Source: Proteiniborus ethanoligenes (GTDB lineage Bacteria > Bacillota > Clostridia > Tissierellales > Proteiniboraceae). From it: 64,000 nucleotides of DNA. The notes beneath the pieces are model-generated. The model was not told the origin of the DNA, searched no databases, and saw only the letters and a list, made by a program, of their open reading frames with translations. The position numbers and the translations under genes are program-made. The DNA lies in contig NZ_FNQE01000014.1 in assembly GCF_900107485.1 (NCBI RefSeq), positions 1 through 64,000 of the forward strand. Direction: 5' to 3'. Below are positions 9,324 to 18,270 of this stretch, piece by piece (the first letter of the stretch is position 1; every line of letters starts with the position of its first letter).

Positions 9324-10226
9324 TTAATCTTCTTTCATAAGCTTTTCTAATTCTTTAATGTCCTCTACGTCATCTATTTGCAGGTTAATGTCATCTTCCT
9401 TAGGTAAAGCCGGCTTTTCTATTTCATTTATATCGTTGATTGAAAAAGGTATTAGCTCTTCTGTATTATCTGGTAACTTAACCTTCACCTTAGCCATCTC
9501 AAGAAGGGTATTTGTTTCTATAACTACACCTTTTCCTTGTGGTGTCTTTACTATTGAGCCTACACATGGAAGTCTTTCTAATATTTCCTCATAAACCTCA
9601 TGCTCGTACTTTAGACAGCACATAAGCCTTCCACATATGCCTGATATTTTTGTTGGATTTAATGATAGGCTTTGTTCCTTTGCCATTTTAATAGATACTG
9701 GAGCAAATTCACCTAAAAATGTAGAACAGCAAAGTGAACGTCCACAAGGGCCTAATCCACCTATCATTTTTGATTCATCTCTTACCCCAATTTGTCTTAG
9801 TTCTATTCTTGTCTTGAATATAGCTGCTAAGTCCTTTACAAGCTCTCTAAAGTCAACTCTTCCATCAGCTGTAAAATAAAAAATTACTTTGTTATTATCA
9901 AAGGTATATTCCACATCTATTAGCTTCATATTTAGGTTATGGCACTCTATTTTTTTAAAGCATATATCAAATGCTTCTTTTTCCTTATTCACATTCTCTT
10001 GATGAGTATTTATATCTTCAGCAGTAGCTACCCTTAGAACCTTTTTCAGCGGAGGAACTATTTCCTCCTCCTTTACTTCTTTTATGCCAACTACAGCTTG
10101 ACCAAACTCTATGCCTCTAGCAGTCTCTACTATTACATAATCATCCTTTAATATATCTATATTATCAGGGTCAAAATAGTATATTTTCCCTGCTTTCTTA
10201 AATCTTACTCCTACAACAGTTACCAT
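9324..10226 (-). CDS. ricT: RicT/YaaT, PSP1-domain regulatory protein
   Basis: 300 aa. The PSP1 domain carries the conserved cysteines, CGRSLCCSTFLGEF and CGRLMCCLKYEHEVY. In Bacillus RicT forms the Y-complex with RicA/RicF, binds Fe-S clusters, and affects RNase Y mRNA processing and sporulation phosphorelay. Its ATG overlaps the holB stop region by 7 nt, so translation is coupled. The C-terminal 40 residues are acidic and variable. Synteny (holB before it) matches Bacillus. Confidence 0.93.
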   Translation of the reverse strand: MVTVVGVRFKKAGKIYYFDPDNIDILKDDYVIVETARGIEFGQAVVGIKEVKEEEIVPPLKKVLRVATAEDINTHQENVNKEKEAFDICFKKIECHNLNMKLIDVEYTFDNNKVIFYFTADGRVDFRELVKDLAAIFKTRIELRQIGVRDESKMIGGLGPCGRSLCCSTFLGEFAPVSIKMAKEQSLSLNPTKISGICGRLMCCLKYEHEVYEEILERLPCVGSIVKTPQGKGVVIETNTLLEMAKVKVKLPDNTEELIPFSINDINEIEKPALPKEDDINLQIDDVEDIKELEKLMKED

Positions 10227-11209
10227 ATTTCTACCTCCTGGATTTTTAAAAGCATTACTTCGATTGCAAGCTGATAATTTACATTTGCATGAATATCATC
10301 TTTTGTTTTTACTACTGTATCTATTATATCATTAATTTTCATTCTTGATAGATTTTTACATTGTGAAATAATTATGTCAATTTTATCCCTATTAATTATA
10401 AAATCTATATTCTCAGTTTCCTTATATACAATTAAGTCTCTGTACCATATTAAAACAATATCCATGATTTCGTCAATATTTTCTTTGTTCTTTTCAAAAA
10501 AATCACTTCCAAAATAAACCTTTAGTTTATCTCCCTTAGTAACAGTATCTAAAATTTCTATTGTTTCATCTCTAAGGCTTTTAAAGCTGTCAGACTTTGA
10601 TAATTCTATTGCTCTTCCAACAATTCCATTTGAAAATGAGGTTATAAATCTAGCTTGTTCTTCTGTTTTGTCATAAATGCTTATTAATGCCTTTTCTATT
10701 ATGGTCTTATCTACTGAGTTAAATTTTATTAATTGACATCTGGAAACTATGGTAGGGAGCAGACTATAGCTGTTTATTCCTAGTAGTATTAGTACAGCAT
10801 ATCTAGGAGGCTCTTCTAAGGTTTTAAGAAAGCTATTTTGAGCAGATTGTGTCATCTTATCTACATGGTCTAAAATATAAACTTTCCTATCTGATTCTAA
10901 CGGTATTTTAATGATTGATCTCTGAAGCTCGTCTATTTGCTCTTTTTTAAATGAATTCCCATCAGGATATTCTATATGAAAATCAGGATGATTTCCTGAA
11001 TCAAACTTAATACAGGATGAGCATTTATTGCATGGGCTATCCCCACCCCTTTGGCATAATAGGGTTTTAGCTAGACTCTTAGCAAGTCTTTCTTTTCCAA
11101 TGGATTTAGGTCCTTCAAAAAGGTAGCTATGAGATACTAAATCATTTCTTATTGCATTTTTTAAGCCCTCAATAATATTTTCATGACCTATTATATCTTC
11201 AAAATCCAT
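10220..11209 (-). CDS. holB: DNA polymerase III delta' subunit
   Basis: 329 aa clamp-loader subunit of the AAA+ family. Visible are IIGHENIIEGL, the P-loop variant FEGPKSIGKERLAK, the zinc module CQRGGDSPCNKCSSC, and the SRC motif (IVSRCQLI). It works with DnaX and HolA to load the beta clamp. Start chosen at the ATG behind GGAGG; a GTG four codons earlier lies on top of that site. Overlap with ricT downstream and 11 bp to yaaR upstream indicate one operon. Confidence 0.94.
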   Translation of the reverse strand: MDFEDIIGHENIIEGLKNAIRNDLVSHSYLFEGPKSIGKERLAKSLAKTLLCQRGGDSPCNKCSSCIKFDSGNHPDFHIEYPDGNSFKKEQIDELQRSIIKIPLESDRKVYILDHVDKMTQSAQNSFLKTLEEPPRYAVLILLGINSYSLLPTIVSRCQLIKFNSVDKTIIEKALISIYDKTEEQARFITSFSNGIVGRAIELSKSDSFKSLRDETIEILDTVTKGDKLKVYFGSDFFEKNKENIDEIMDIVLIWYRDLIVYKETENIDFIINRDKIDIIISQCKNLSRMKINDIIDTVVKTKDDIHANVNYQLAIEVMLLKIQEVEIW

Positions 11210-11220
11210 AAAAACCTCCA

Positions 11221-11673
11221 CTACATATATATATCAAGGATTAAACCTCTTATATCGTCTAGTCTCTTTAATATTTTAATATTATCCTTTTCTTGAGATA
11301 ATACATCTTTAGTTAGTGCTTCTAGCTCCTGATCTACTTTTTTTATAATTCCATATACTCTATGTCTGCCTCTGCTGTCAAGAAAGCTGTCCTTCTTAAA
11401 TTTGACCATGGAATCTACTGACTCTTTCATAAATTCAGAAATAAGCTTTTTATATGCTAAAACCTCTTTGATTGTAATATTTTTTGATAGGCGACTGGCC
11501 TGCTTGTCTATTCTTTGGAGCAGGTTTTCTAATCTCTCTTTTGCTGTAAGCTCGTCTGACCTCTTCATCTCTTCTGAAAATGTTAATCTAGAAGTGCCTT
11601 TCTTGTTCCCTCCCTGGTTGCTTAATATATCAACAGATTGGGTTGATTTGTTCATTATATCGTTTATCTTCAT
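11221..11673 (-). CDS. yaaR: YaaR family protein (DUF327)
   Basis: 150 aa, predicted mostly helical and charged, with the family-typical segment RGRHRVYGIIKKVDQELEALT. Function is unknown in all organisms; position between the DarA genes and holB is conserved in Firmicutes. Start chosen at ATG 7 nt behind AGGTGAG; a GTG four codons earlier overlaps the site. No signal peptide or membrane segment. Confidence 0.88.
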   Translation of the reverse strand: MKINDIMNKSTQSVDILSNQGGNKKGTSRLTFSEEMKRSDELTAKERLENLLQRIDKQASRLSKNITIKEVLAYKKLISEFMKESVDSMVKFKKDSFLDSRGRHRVYGIIKKVDQELEALTKDVLSQEKDNIKILKRLDDIRGLILDIYM

Positions 11674-11685
11674 AATAGATCTCAC

Positions 11686-12015
11686 CTATACTTTCTCGAA
11701 TCTATTTATATCTACTACAAATATGGTTGCACCTCCAACCTGGACCTCCACTGGGTATGCCATGTATACTCCAGAAGACCATGCAACAGGAGGTGGTGGC
11801 GTAGTGATCATCTTTCGAGAGCTGCATAATTCTTCAATTATTTTAATCACATTATCTACTTCTTCTTTTTTTACACCTGTCAATATAGTTGTATTACCTG
11901 ATTTTAAAAAGCCTCCTGTAGATGCTAGCTTAGTAACACTATATCCTGTTTTCATTAATTTATCAACAAGTTTTGAAGCATCGTCATCTTGAACTATGGC
12001 TATTACAAGTTTCAT
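11686..12015 (-). CDS. darA: Cyclic di-AMP receptor DarA (PstA-like), copy 1
   Basis: 109 aa PII-like protein that binds cyclic di-AMP as a trimer. The family signature MKLVIAIVQDDDA and the strand TGYSVTKLASTGGFLKSGNTT are clear. The variable B-loop region is Pro-rich (TTPPPPVAW). It starts behind GGAGG. An adjacent upstream paralogue has the same frame and about half-identical sequence. The downstream target of DarA is not known in Firmicutes generally. Confidence 0.92.
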   Translation of the reverse strand: MKLVIAIVQDDDASKLVDKLMKTGYSVTKLASTGGFLKSGNTTILTGVKKEEVDNVIKIIEELCSSRKMITTPPPPVAWSSGVYMAYPVEVQVGGATIFVVDINRFEKV

Positions 12016-12054
12016 TGATTTGCCTCCCTTCACATTGTATTAGGATAACTTATT

Positions 12055-12381
12055 CTATATTCTTTCATACCTATCTACATCTAATATAAATACTGTTGCT
12101 CCTCCTATTTTTATATTATACGGATATGGAATAAATGTGTCTTCTACTACTGGAATTGTAGATACTGTAGCTGTAATGTCCCTTGGCTTACATACTTTTT
12201 CTATTATTTTAACCACATCTTCAACTCTTTCATCATCTACTCCTATTAGAAGAGTTGTATTGCCAGACTTTAAGAATCCACCTGTAGATGCTAGCTTAGT
12301 AACTCTAAATTCTTCTTCTGTAAGCTTTGAGATTAAATTGGTAGTGTCCTCATCTTGAATTATGGCTATTACAAGCTTCAT
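12055..12381 (-). CDS. Cyclic di-AMP receptor DarA paralogue, copy 2
   Basis: 108 aa second PII-like c-di-AMP receptor, 39 bp upstream of the first. The ligand-pocket strand VTKLASTGGFLKSGNTT is identical in both, so both should bind the nucleotide. The B-loop differs fully (TVSTIPVVEDT instead of the Pro stretch), which is where PII-like proteins contact partners. Most Firmicutes have one copy here. Tandem duplication with divergence of the loop suggests two partners; mixed trimers are possible. Confidence 0.9.
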   Translation of the reverse strand: MKLVIAIIQDEDTTNLISKLTEEEFRVTKLASTGGFLKSGNTTLLIGVDDERVEDVVKIIEKVCKPRDITATVSTIPVVEDTFIPYPYNIKIGGATVFILDVDRYERI

Positions 12382-12384
12382 GCT

Positions 12385-13020
12385 TTATTCCTCCTTCTTT
12401 TTTTCTAACAAATTGTCTACTATAGCTCTAACCTGTTCAAAGGTATTCTCCTTTGTTTTAGTAGCATCTATTACTTTAATTTTACCCTCATAGATTTCTA
12501 TCAAACTTAGATATCCCTCATATACTTTCTGATGGAAATCTAGCTTTTCTCGTTCTAATCTATCGCCTTGGTTTCTTCTAGTTTTCCTTTTGAGTGCAAT
12601 CTCTGGTGATATATCAAAAAATAATATTAAGTCAGGCTCTACTCCTTGGATAGCAAAATCGTTTATGGCTTTAATCTTATCTACTCCAAGCCCTCTACCT
12701 ATGCCTTGGTATACAAGGCTCGATAAAACAAATCTATCACAAATAATTATCTTACCTTCTTCTATAGCTGGTGCTATTTTCTGTGAAACATGCTGTGCTC
12801 GTGAAGCAGCATACAAAAGTGCCTCTGTTACATTAGACATACTTGTGTTTTTGCTATCAAGTATAATCGTTCTTATGTCTTCACTTATTTTTGTTCCACC
12901 AGGCTCTCTAGTAGTGACTACATCCTGCCCCTTTTCCTTTAAATATTCTGATAGCAATCTGGTTATTGTGCTTTTCCCAGAACCATCAGGTCCCTCTAAT
13001 GTTATGAAAATCCCTTTCAT
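12385..13020 (-). CDS. tmk: Thymidylate kinase
   Basis: 211 aa dTMP kinase making dTDP for DNA synthesis. P-loop EGPDGSGKST, the DR(F) motif CDRFVLSSLVYQG, and the lid segment RKTRRNQGDRLE are present. Start chosen at the ATG 9 nt behind GGAAAGG; an ATG three codons earlier touches the site directly. It lies 4 bp upstream of the second darA copy, the same order as tmk-yaaQ in Bacillus. Confidence 0.95.
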   Translation of the reverse strand: MKGIFITLEGPDGSGKSTITRLLSEYLKEKGQDVVTTREPGGTKISEDIRTIILDSKNTSMSNVTEALLYAASRAQHVSQKIAPAIEEGKIIICDRFVLSSLVYQGIGRGLGVDKIKAINDFAIQGVEPDLILFFDISPEIALKRKTRRNQGDRLEREKLDFHQKVYEGYLSLIEIYEGKIKVIDATKTKENTFEQVRAIVDNLLEKKKEE

Positions 13021-13056
13021 CTTTATCATCCTTTCCCTAAGCTCTTACACGTTGGT

Positions 13057-14475
13057 CTATTTAACTACCCTTATCTTCTCTCTATTATAATCTAAAAAGC
13101 CTAATATTTGCATATTATTTTTCTTTAAGGCCTGGATATATTGAATAATTTCCTCTGTTATAATCTCACCAGGACATAGTATTGGAATACCAGGAGGATA
13201 AGGTATGATAAAGTCCGCCGCTATTCTGCCACTGCTTTTGATTAGTTCTATTTCAGTTTTATCACTATAAAAGCCATCTTTTAAGGTTGTATGTAGCTTT
13301 GGTTTAATCTGCCTTATATCTATTTTATTCTGGTCTTCTTCAATATAGGAGTACCTTTTACATATATACTCAATAGAATATGCAAGTTTTTCTAGGTCCT
13401 CATCCTCGTCTAATACGGAAGTTAGTGCAACTCCATAATAATAATCGCTCATTTCTAGCTGTATATTATATTTTTCTCTTAACATATCTTCTACAGACTT
13501 TCCGGTGACACCATGAACCTTAAGAAGTATTTTTGTATTGTCAAAGTCATGGATTTCGTTATTCTTTGAGTCTTTGTTAAGTATAGTAAGGTTTTGAATA
13601 TCCTTCATATATGATGTCCATTTTTCAATATTGTCCAGTAAGCATCCTAGCTTGTACTCTCCATGCATTTCCATATAGGCTACTGCAAAATCTATGGAGG
13701 ACATAAGTATATAGGATGGACTTGTGGTTTGTAGCATAGAAATAAAGGTTCTTAATCTGTGAATGTCTACTCTATCTGAGCCTACATGTACTATGGAGCT
13801 TTGGGTAAATGCAGGTAAGGTTTTATGTGTGCTTTGTACTACTATGTCTGCTCCTGCTTCTAATGCAGATACAGGGAGTCTTTTGCTAAATTTTAAATGG
13901 CTTCCATGAGCCTCATCTACTATTAAAATCTTATTATGCTTGTGTACTATCTCGGCTATCTTCTTTATATCTGAGCATATTCCATAGTATGAAGGATAAG
14001 TAATTATTACAGCTTCTATTTCACTATCCTCTGTAAGCTCCTTTTCTATATCATCTGGATTTAGTGTTGTAACTATATTATATTCATGACTATATCTAGG
14101 ATATATGTATTTTGGTGTTATCCCTCCAAGTATTAGTGCATTGTATACTGCTCTATGACAATCTCTTTGTATTAAAGCCTTGCCTCCTGGCCTAATGCAG
14201 GCCATAATTGCTGCATGTAATCCGCCAGTAGTTCCATTTACTGAATAAATGCTTTCCTTTGCTCCAAAAGCTTTTGCTGAAAGCTTTTGACTTTCATAGA
14301 TTATGCCCTCAGGATTATGAAGATTATCTGTCCCTCCTACTTCTGTTACGTCTATATATGGTATTAGACCTCCTAAAAAGCTTAGACTATCTTTTCCCTT
14401 ATGTCCAGGCATATGAAATCTTGTATTGTTTTCTAAAATATATTTTTTTAAACCATTTATAATTGGTGTGTTCAT
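13057..14475 (-). CDS. Orn/Lys/Arg decarboxylase family PLP enzyme (YaaO type)
   Basis: 472 aa fold-type I PLP enzyme. Characteristic are MPGHKGKDSL, the cofactor-binding VDEAHGSHL, and the PLP-lysine motif QSTHKTLPAFTQ. A short C-terminal domain follows (PPGIPILCPGE). Size matches the small biodegradative-lacking branch found next to tmk in Bacillus (YaaO). Substrate (arginine, lysine or ornithine) cannot be read from sequence. It could feed polyamine synthesis. ATG behind AGGAGG. Confidence 0.9.
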   Translation of the reverse strand: MNTPIINGLKKYILENNTRFHMPGHKGKDSLSFLGGLIPYIDVTEVGGTDNLHNPEGIIYESQKLSAKAFGAKESIYSVNGTTGGLHAAIMACIRPGGKALIQRDCHRAVYNALILGGITPKYIYPRYSHEYNIVTTLNPDDIEKELTEDSEIEAVIITYPSYYGICSDIKKIAEIVHKHNKILIVDEAHGSHLKFSKRLPVSALEAGADIVVQSTHKTLPAFTQSSIVHVGSDRVDIHRLRTFISMLQTTSPSYILMSSIDFAVAYMEMHGEYKLGCLLDNIEKWTSYMKDIQNLTILNKDSKNNEIHDFDNTKILLKVHGVTGKSVEDMLREKYNIQLEMSDYYYGVALTSVLDEDEDLEKLAYSIEYICKRYSYIEEDQNKIDIRQIKPKLHTTLKDGFYSDKTEIELIKSSGRIAADFIIPYPPGIPILCPGEIITEEIIQYIQALKKNNMQILGFLDYNREKIRVVK

Positions 14476-14535
14476 AGCATTCCTCCTGATGTATTATTTC
14501 TACTTTTAGAGTCAATTTCCTTTATTTTAATTAAG

Positions 14536-14571
14536 TAAAAAAGATATAGAGTCTGCCTCTATATCTTTTTT
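14536..14571. terminator. Terminator behind csfB
   Basis: Hairpin AAAGATATAGA / TCTATATCTTT with 7-nt loop and flanking A and T runs, immediately behind the csfB stop. Confidence 0.85.
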
Positions 14572-14573
14572 TG

Positions 14574-14759
14574 TTAACTGTATTCAATTATGTAATTAAG
14601 CCAAGTTTTTTTTATTATTGATTTGTAATATTCATATTCTATGTCATCTATATCTGTTTTTGATATTCTATTTAAACAATTCGTACATAAATGTGCTCCC
14701 AACAAGTTAATTCCGTCTTTTTCTATTCCATTGCATATCTGGCATATGTTAGGGTTCAT
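14574..14759 (-). CDS. csfB: Anti-sigma factor Gin (sigma-G inhibitor CsfB)
   Basis: 61 aa small zinc-binding anti-sigma factor. Two CxxC pairs, CQIC and CTNC, form the treble of Gin proteins, and the gene lies upstream of the yaaO homologue as in Bacillus. Gin inhibits sigma-G before engulfment is complete (and sigma-E later in the mother cell). Begins MNPNICQICNGIEKDG at an ATG behind a purine-rich site. A terminator follows. Confidence 0.85.
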   Translation of the reverse strand: MNPNICQICNGIEKDGINLLGAHLCTNCLNRISKTDIDDIEYEYYKSIIKKTWLNYIIEYS

Positions 14760-14993
14760 TAGACCAACTCCTTAAACTAGTTTATCTTAATTATTGCCCT
14801 TATATTATATTCTATTCGCATTGCATGGCCATTGTTCTTGATTTTATTCATATGACCTAAGATTCTCTAAAGCTAGTACAGCTACAGGCTACCAAAGCTA
14901 TACACATGGAACTAATATAAATAATTTACGTCTAAAATCATAAGAAAGTAGACTTATCCTATGGCAAATTATATTAAGGAGGTATTTACAGAG

Positions 14994-15662
14994 ATGAAGA
15001 ATAAAAAAATTATTGTGTTTTTCATGATAATGGCTCTAAGCATATCATTATTTACTGCTTGTTCAAGAGGGAAAAGCACATCTGCTACTATAGGAAATAT
15101 TGATTTTGAAATGGTAGGTTCAGATGCTTTAACAGATAGCCAGCTGGAAGAATGGTTTAATGAAAATTACAAGAAGGAGGATTTATCTTCTTTTAATTTT
15201 AAGGATTACACTTATATCTTAGTAGGTGCTGGTGAAAAGCCTTCTGGAGGGTACTCTGTGGAGATTTCTTCAGTAGTAGGAGAAGAAGGTTCTATTATAA
15301 TAAATGGTCAGGTTAATGCTCCTAAGCCTGATGAAATGGTTACTACAGCCTTAACCTATCCTAATGCCTTAATTAGAATTCCCAAGGATTCTAGAAGCAT
15401 AAGCTTTGGTGAATTTACAAACACATCTATTGTAGAAGATTCTGATGAAGCTATGGAGGAAGAAGGAGTTTTTGTTGGTCTTGCAGATAGTAATTCCTGT
15501 GAGATAATTGTAAATAATGAACCTTTAGTTTATAGGCTGTCTGATGATGTTAAGGAAACGGTAGCAGAATTAAATCAAAATGACCAGGTTAAATTCTCTT
15601 ACAACTTGAATGAATATGACCAGATGGTTATTATAAGTATACAAAAAATAAAAGGTGAGTAA
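14994..15662 (+). CDS. Lipoprotein with PrcB-type C-terminal domain
   Basis: 222 aa. The N-terminus is a lipoprotein signal peptide with lipobox LFTAC (Cys about residue 26). Residues about 65-135 resemble the PrcB C-terminal domain (YILVGAGEKPSGGYSVEI, YPNALIRIP), a domain of secreted protease-complex proteins; function here unknown. Start chosen at the ATG 10 nt behind AAGGAGGT rather than a further upstream ATG that lacks a site. Expected on the outer face of the membrane. Monocistronic; a hairpin follows. Confidence 0.75.
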   Translation: MKNKKIIVFFMIMALSISLFTACSRGKSTSATIGNIDFEMVGSDALTDSQLEEWFNENYKKEDLSSFNFKDYTYILVGAGEKPSGGYSVEISSVVGEEGSIIINGQVNAPKPDEMVTTALTYPNALIRIPKDSRSISFGEFTNTSIVEDSDEAMEEEGVFVGLADSNSCEIIVNNEPLVYRLSDDVKETVAELNQNDQVKFSYNLNEYDQMVIISIQKIKGE

Positions 15663-15680
15663 TTCACCTTTTATTTTTAC
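15650..15680. terminator. Terminator between the convergent lipoprotein and membrane protein genes
   Basis: AAAAGGTGA / TCACCTTTT hairpin overlapping the lipoprotein gene end, followed by ATTTTT on the plus strand. Confidence 0.75.
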
Positions 15681-16168
15681 TCTAAGCTTTTATTTATAAC
15701 CTCTAGCATTTTTTCTGTAGGCTTGAAGATAAACCTATATTTTTTTGACTCCCTTTCAAATTCTCCTGCGTAGTACTCGTCATGTTCTCTAGAGCATACA
15801 AATTTGTAGGTCAATGCAATTTCTTTATCCTTTTTTTTCACTTCTTTATAAGGCTTTAAGCTAGTTATCTCGTCTAGCTTGAGCGTTAAAGCTATGTTTC
15901 TTTTTTTCCCTATTATTCTTTCAAATACTAGTGTATCCTCTTCTATTGAGTATACAAAATGTGACATTAGCTTCATGATTATTAGAGTACAAATCCCAAT
16001 GGAAGCAATGAGTACTACTACACTTGCAATACCAGCATACTTTTCGCCTAAATAGTTACATAAGGTTATTAAATAGTTTATGAAGATTATTCCTAGTAGT
16101 ATAGATAAAACGATCTGCCAAAAGGGTCTTTCTTTTTTTTCTACAACTACTATTGATGAAATTCTCAT
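15677..16168 (-). CDS. Small membrane protein of unknown function
   Basis: 163 aa. Two hydrophobic segments (about residues 18-40 and 45-70) are followed by a soluble C-terminal region of about 90 residues with beta-like composition, ending in KYRFIFKPTEKMLEVINK. The layout resembles bacterial PH-like/YcxB-type membrane proteins, which is a weak guess only. ATG behind GGAAAT. Convergent with the lipoprotein gene; no operon partner. Confidence 0.65.
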   Translation of the reverse strand: MRISSIVVVEKKERPFWQIVLSILLGIIFINYLITLCNYLGEKYAGIASVVVLIASIGICTLIIMKLMSHFVYSIEEDTLVFERIIGKKRNIALTLKLDEITSLKPYKEVKKKDKEIALTYKFVCSREHDEYYAGEFERESKKYRFIFKPTEKMLEVINKSLE

Positions 16169-16431
16169 ATAATTATTTCCTTTCTAACATAGATTTTTGT
16201 CATGTGTCAGTTTCTGATTCTCTATATTGAAAACAATTTAACTTATATACTATAATACATCCTTTCTACTATGCTTTTCAAGACTTAGTATAGTAACTAC
16301 AATAAATATTTTACATTTTTCCTTATTATTAGTTCTTATTATCTATATAAAAACACATTTTTTATGATATAATGTAAAAACAAAGACTTATTTTATATTG
16401 TTTTGTAAATTTTTGTAATGGAGATGATAAT

Positions 16432-16611
16432 ATGAAGGTCATCCTATTGAGTATTTTGCTAATTCCTGTCTTAATATTTCAGATTTTTATTTTCGTAGAT
16501 ATTATTAGTACTATTAAAGTACCTACAAACTCTGCACCGGTAGGTATGGGAAGGATTCATTTTAACAATGAAAAATCTTCAAAGAAGTCTAGGATAAGAG
16601 TAGTTAAATAG
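16432..16611 (+). CDS. Small single-span membrane protein, 59 aa
   Basis: Starts MKVILLSILLIPVLIFQIFI with one membrane segment of about 22 residues and ends in a basic tail (SKKSRIRVVK). ATG is 9 nt behind TGGAGATG. A strong hairpin terminator follows 3 bp behind the stop. No family recognised. The ribosome binding site, membrane segment and terminator make it a likely real gene. Confidence 0.6.
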   Translation: MKVILLSILLIPVLIFQIFIFVDIISTIKVPTNSAPVGMGRIHFNNEKSSKKSRIRVVK

Positions 16612-16613
16612 TT

Positions 16614-16642
16614 ATAGCCCAGGATAATCCTGGGCTATATTT
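16614..16642. terminator. Bidirectional terminator before L25
   Basis: Perfect 10-bp stem TAGCCCAGGA / TCCTGGGCTA with a 3-nt loop, at the convergent ends of the 59-aa gene and rplY. Confidence 0.9.
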
Positions 16643-17274
16643 TATTCTTCTTCTAAAATACTTTTTTCACTCTCATAAATAGGTACTTCTGTTTCTTCTT
16701 CAGGCTCTTCAACCTTACTACTAGCAGTTAAGGATACTATTACTTCACTTAGCTCAGTAAATATTTCATAGTTTTCATCTTTTGCAATATCAAGATCAGA
16801 AAGAACTATGTTTTGACCAAAATCAAGAGAAGATACATCTACTGCTACATATTGAGGTATATACTTAGGCAAGCATTGTACCTCTATTTCCATTAGCTGC
16901 TGCTCTACAACTCCTCTTGTTGCCTCTTCTACTGATTCTCTTCCTTGAATAGCTATTGGTACACGGATTCTAACCGGTACATCTGCTGATAGTCTTTGGA
17001 AGTCTGCATGTAATACTGTGGCCATTACTGGATCTCTTTGAACTTCTTTAATTAATGCAGATACTGCTTCTCCCTCTAGTTCAATTTCAATTCTTCCAGT
17101 TTCCCCATACCGGTTAAGAAGTTTGTTTAATTCTAGGGTTTCAAGCCTAATGGTTTGTGTGTCTTCACCATGGCTATATATAACTCCAGGTGTATATCCT
17201 GAAGCCCTAAGCTTTTTTGAATTTATTCCACCTAATTCTTTTCTGTTTTCCGCTTTTATTTTTGGTACTCCCAT
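16642..17274 (-). CDS. rplY: 50S ribosomal protein L25, general stress protein Ctc type
   Basis: 210 aa. The N-terminal L25 beta-barrel that binds 5S rRNA (KAENRKELGGINSKKLRASG, TPGVIYSHGED) is followed by the TL5/Ctc C-terminal beta domain (PVRIRVPIAIQGRESVEEATRGV). The end is acidic (EEPEEETEVPIYESEKSILEEE). ATG behind AGGAGG. Single gene between two terminators or gaps. Confidence 0.94.
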   Translation of the reverse strand: MGVPKIKAENRKELGGINSKKLRASGYTPGVIYSHGEDTQTIRLETLELNKLLNRYGETGRIEIELEGEAVSALIKEVQRDPVMATVLHADFQRLSADVPVRIRVPIAIQGRESVEEATRGVVEQQLMEIEVQCLPKYIPQYVAVDVSSLDFGQNIVLSDLDIAKDENYEIFTELSEVIVSLTASSKVEEPEEETEVPIYESEKSILEEE

Positions 17275-17399
17275 TAAAATTCCTCCTTTAGTTTTTATGG
17301 TATATATATATTAAACCAGAAATTTAAGAAAATTTCAAATGAGGCTAATTTCGGATTGTTTTTTTATGCTTTAGATATGTAATTCAGCTCTTACAATAT

Positions 17400-17672
17400 C
17401 TATAATATATATTGCAATACGATAAGCAGAATAACCCCTGGAACTCCTAAAAATCCTGCTATAAGTGCTGTTACAGGATTAATAGCTACTGATATACCTA
17501 CAAATCCTCCTAAAAGATTTACTAGCAGCAAAAGGATTCCTCCTGTTATTCCATTAATAATTAATTTTAATAAATATTTAATTGGAATTATAAGAAGCCA
17601 TCCTAAGAAATATAAAAGGATTAGCCCACCTGCGTAAGCAAGTATTACACTGATTTCTATTCCCAATCCCAT
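17400..17672 (-). CDS. bofA: Pro-sigma-K processing inhibitor BofA
   Basis: 90 aa, almost entirely hydrophobic, with two to three membrane segments and the conserved end GVPGVILLIVLQYIL. BofA holds the SpoIVFB protease inactive in the outer forespore membrane until the forespore signal arrives. Neighbour of the yaaL homologue as in Bacillus. ATG behind GAGGTGAG. Confidence 0.9.
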   Translation of the reverse strand: MGLGIEISVILAYAGGLILLYFLGWLLIIPIKYLLKLIINGITGGILLLLVNLLGGFVGISVAINPVTALIAGFLGVPGVILLIVLQYIL

Positions 17673-17781
17673 TTTCTCACCTCTATGTATGGAATATTAG
17701 CTCTTCATAAAAACAATAGGAATATTATCTTTCATAATATTCCTGTTGTATTTCTAATATATGGAGTTTTGAGGACAAATA

Positions 17782-18096
17782 TTACAAGCTATTATTTAAA
17801 TTTTCTGCTCTTATACCCTTTTCTCTTGCGTTCTTCAGTAAATAAAGATATTTTGTTCTAGAAGCCTCCATATTATGTATTGCGTAATCTATTAGTCCAG
17901 GCTCTACTACACTTTGAAAATACAGTTCTGCATTTTCCCATTCCTCAAGAGCTTTATTTAGTTCAGTTAGAAGCCTTTCATCTTCAGTTATTTCATTTGT
18001 TCCTAAATTATTTTTTAGTTTACTAAAAAAGCTATTAATATTTACATTCATCCCCATAGTCTTTACTGTTTTGTTTTTCGATTTATCCACATTCAT
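17782..18096 (-). CDS. yaaL: YaaL family protein (DUF2508)
   Basis: About 104 aa, helical and charged, with the DUF2508-like core ELNKALEEWENAELYFQSVV. Function unknown. Upstream of bofA as in Bacillus (recR-yaaL-bofA), although recR is not present upstream here. Start is uncertain: ATG at 18096 is only 1 nt behind GGGG, while the GTG at 18090 has a normal 7-nt spacing. Confidence 0.78.
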   Translation of the reverse strand: MNVDKSKNKTVKTMGMNVNINSFFSKLKNNLGTNEITEDERLLTELNKALEEWENAELYFQSVVEPGLIDYAIHNMEASRTKYLYLLKNAREKGIRAENLNNSL

Positions 18097-18270
18097 ACCC
18101 CTTTCTTTCAAGCTTTACGGTATGATTATTAACTTTTTGTGGATAAGTTATACATTTTTGCATATAGTCTATAGTATTTGATTATCTATCTTTGGGTATA
18201 CATATAATGCATATATAAATTATAAAAGGAAGGGTATCCCTTCTTTTAATTGGAGAAAGGAGGTTGGCTA

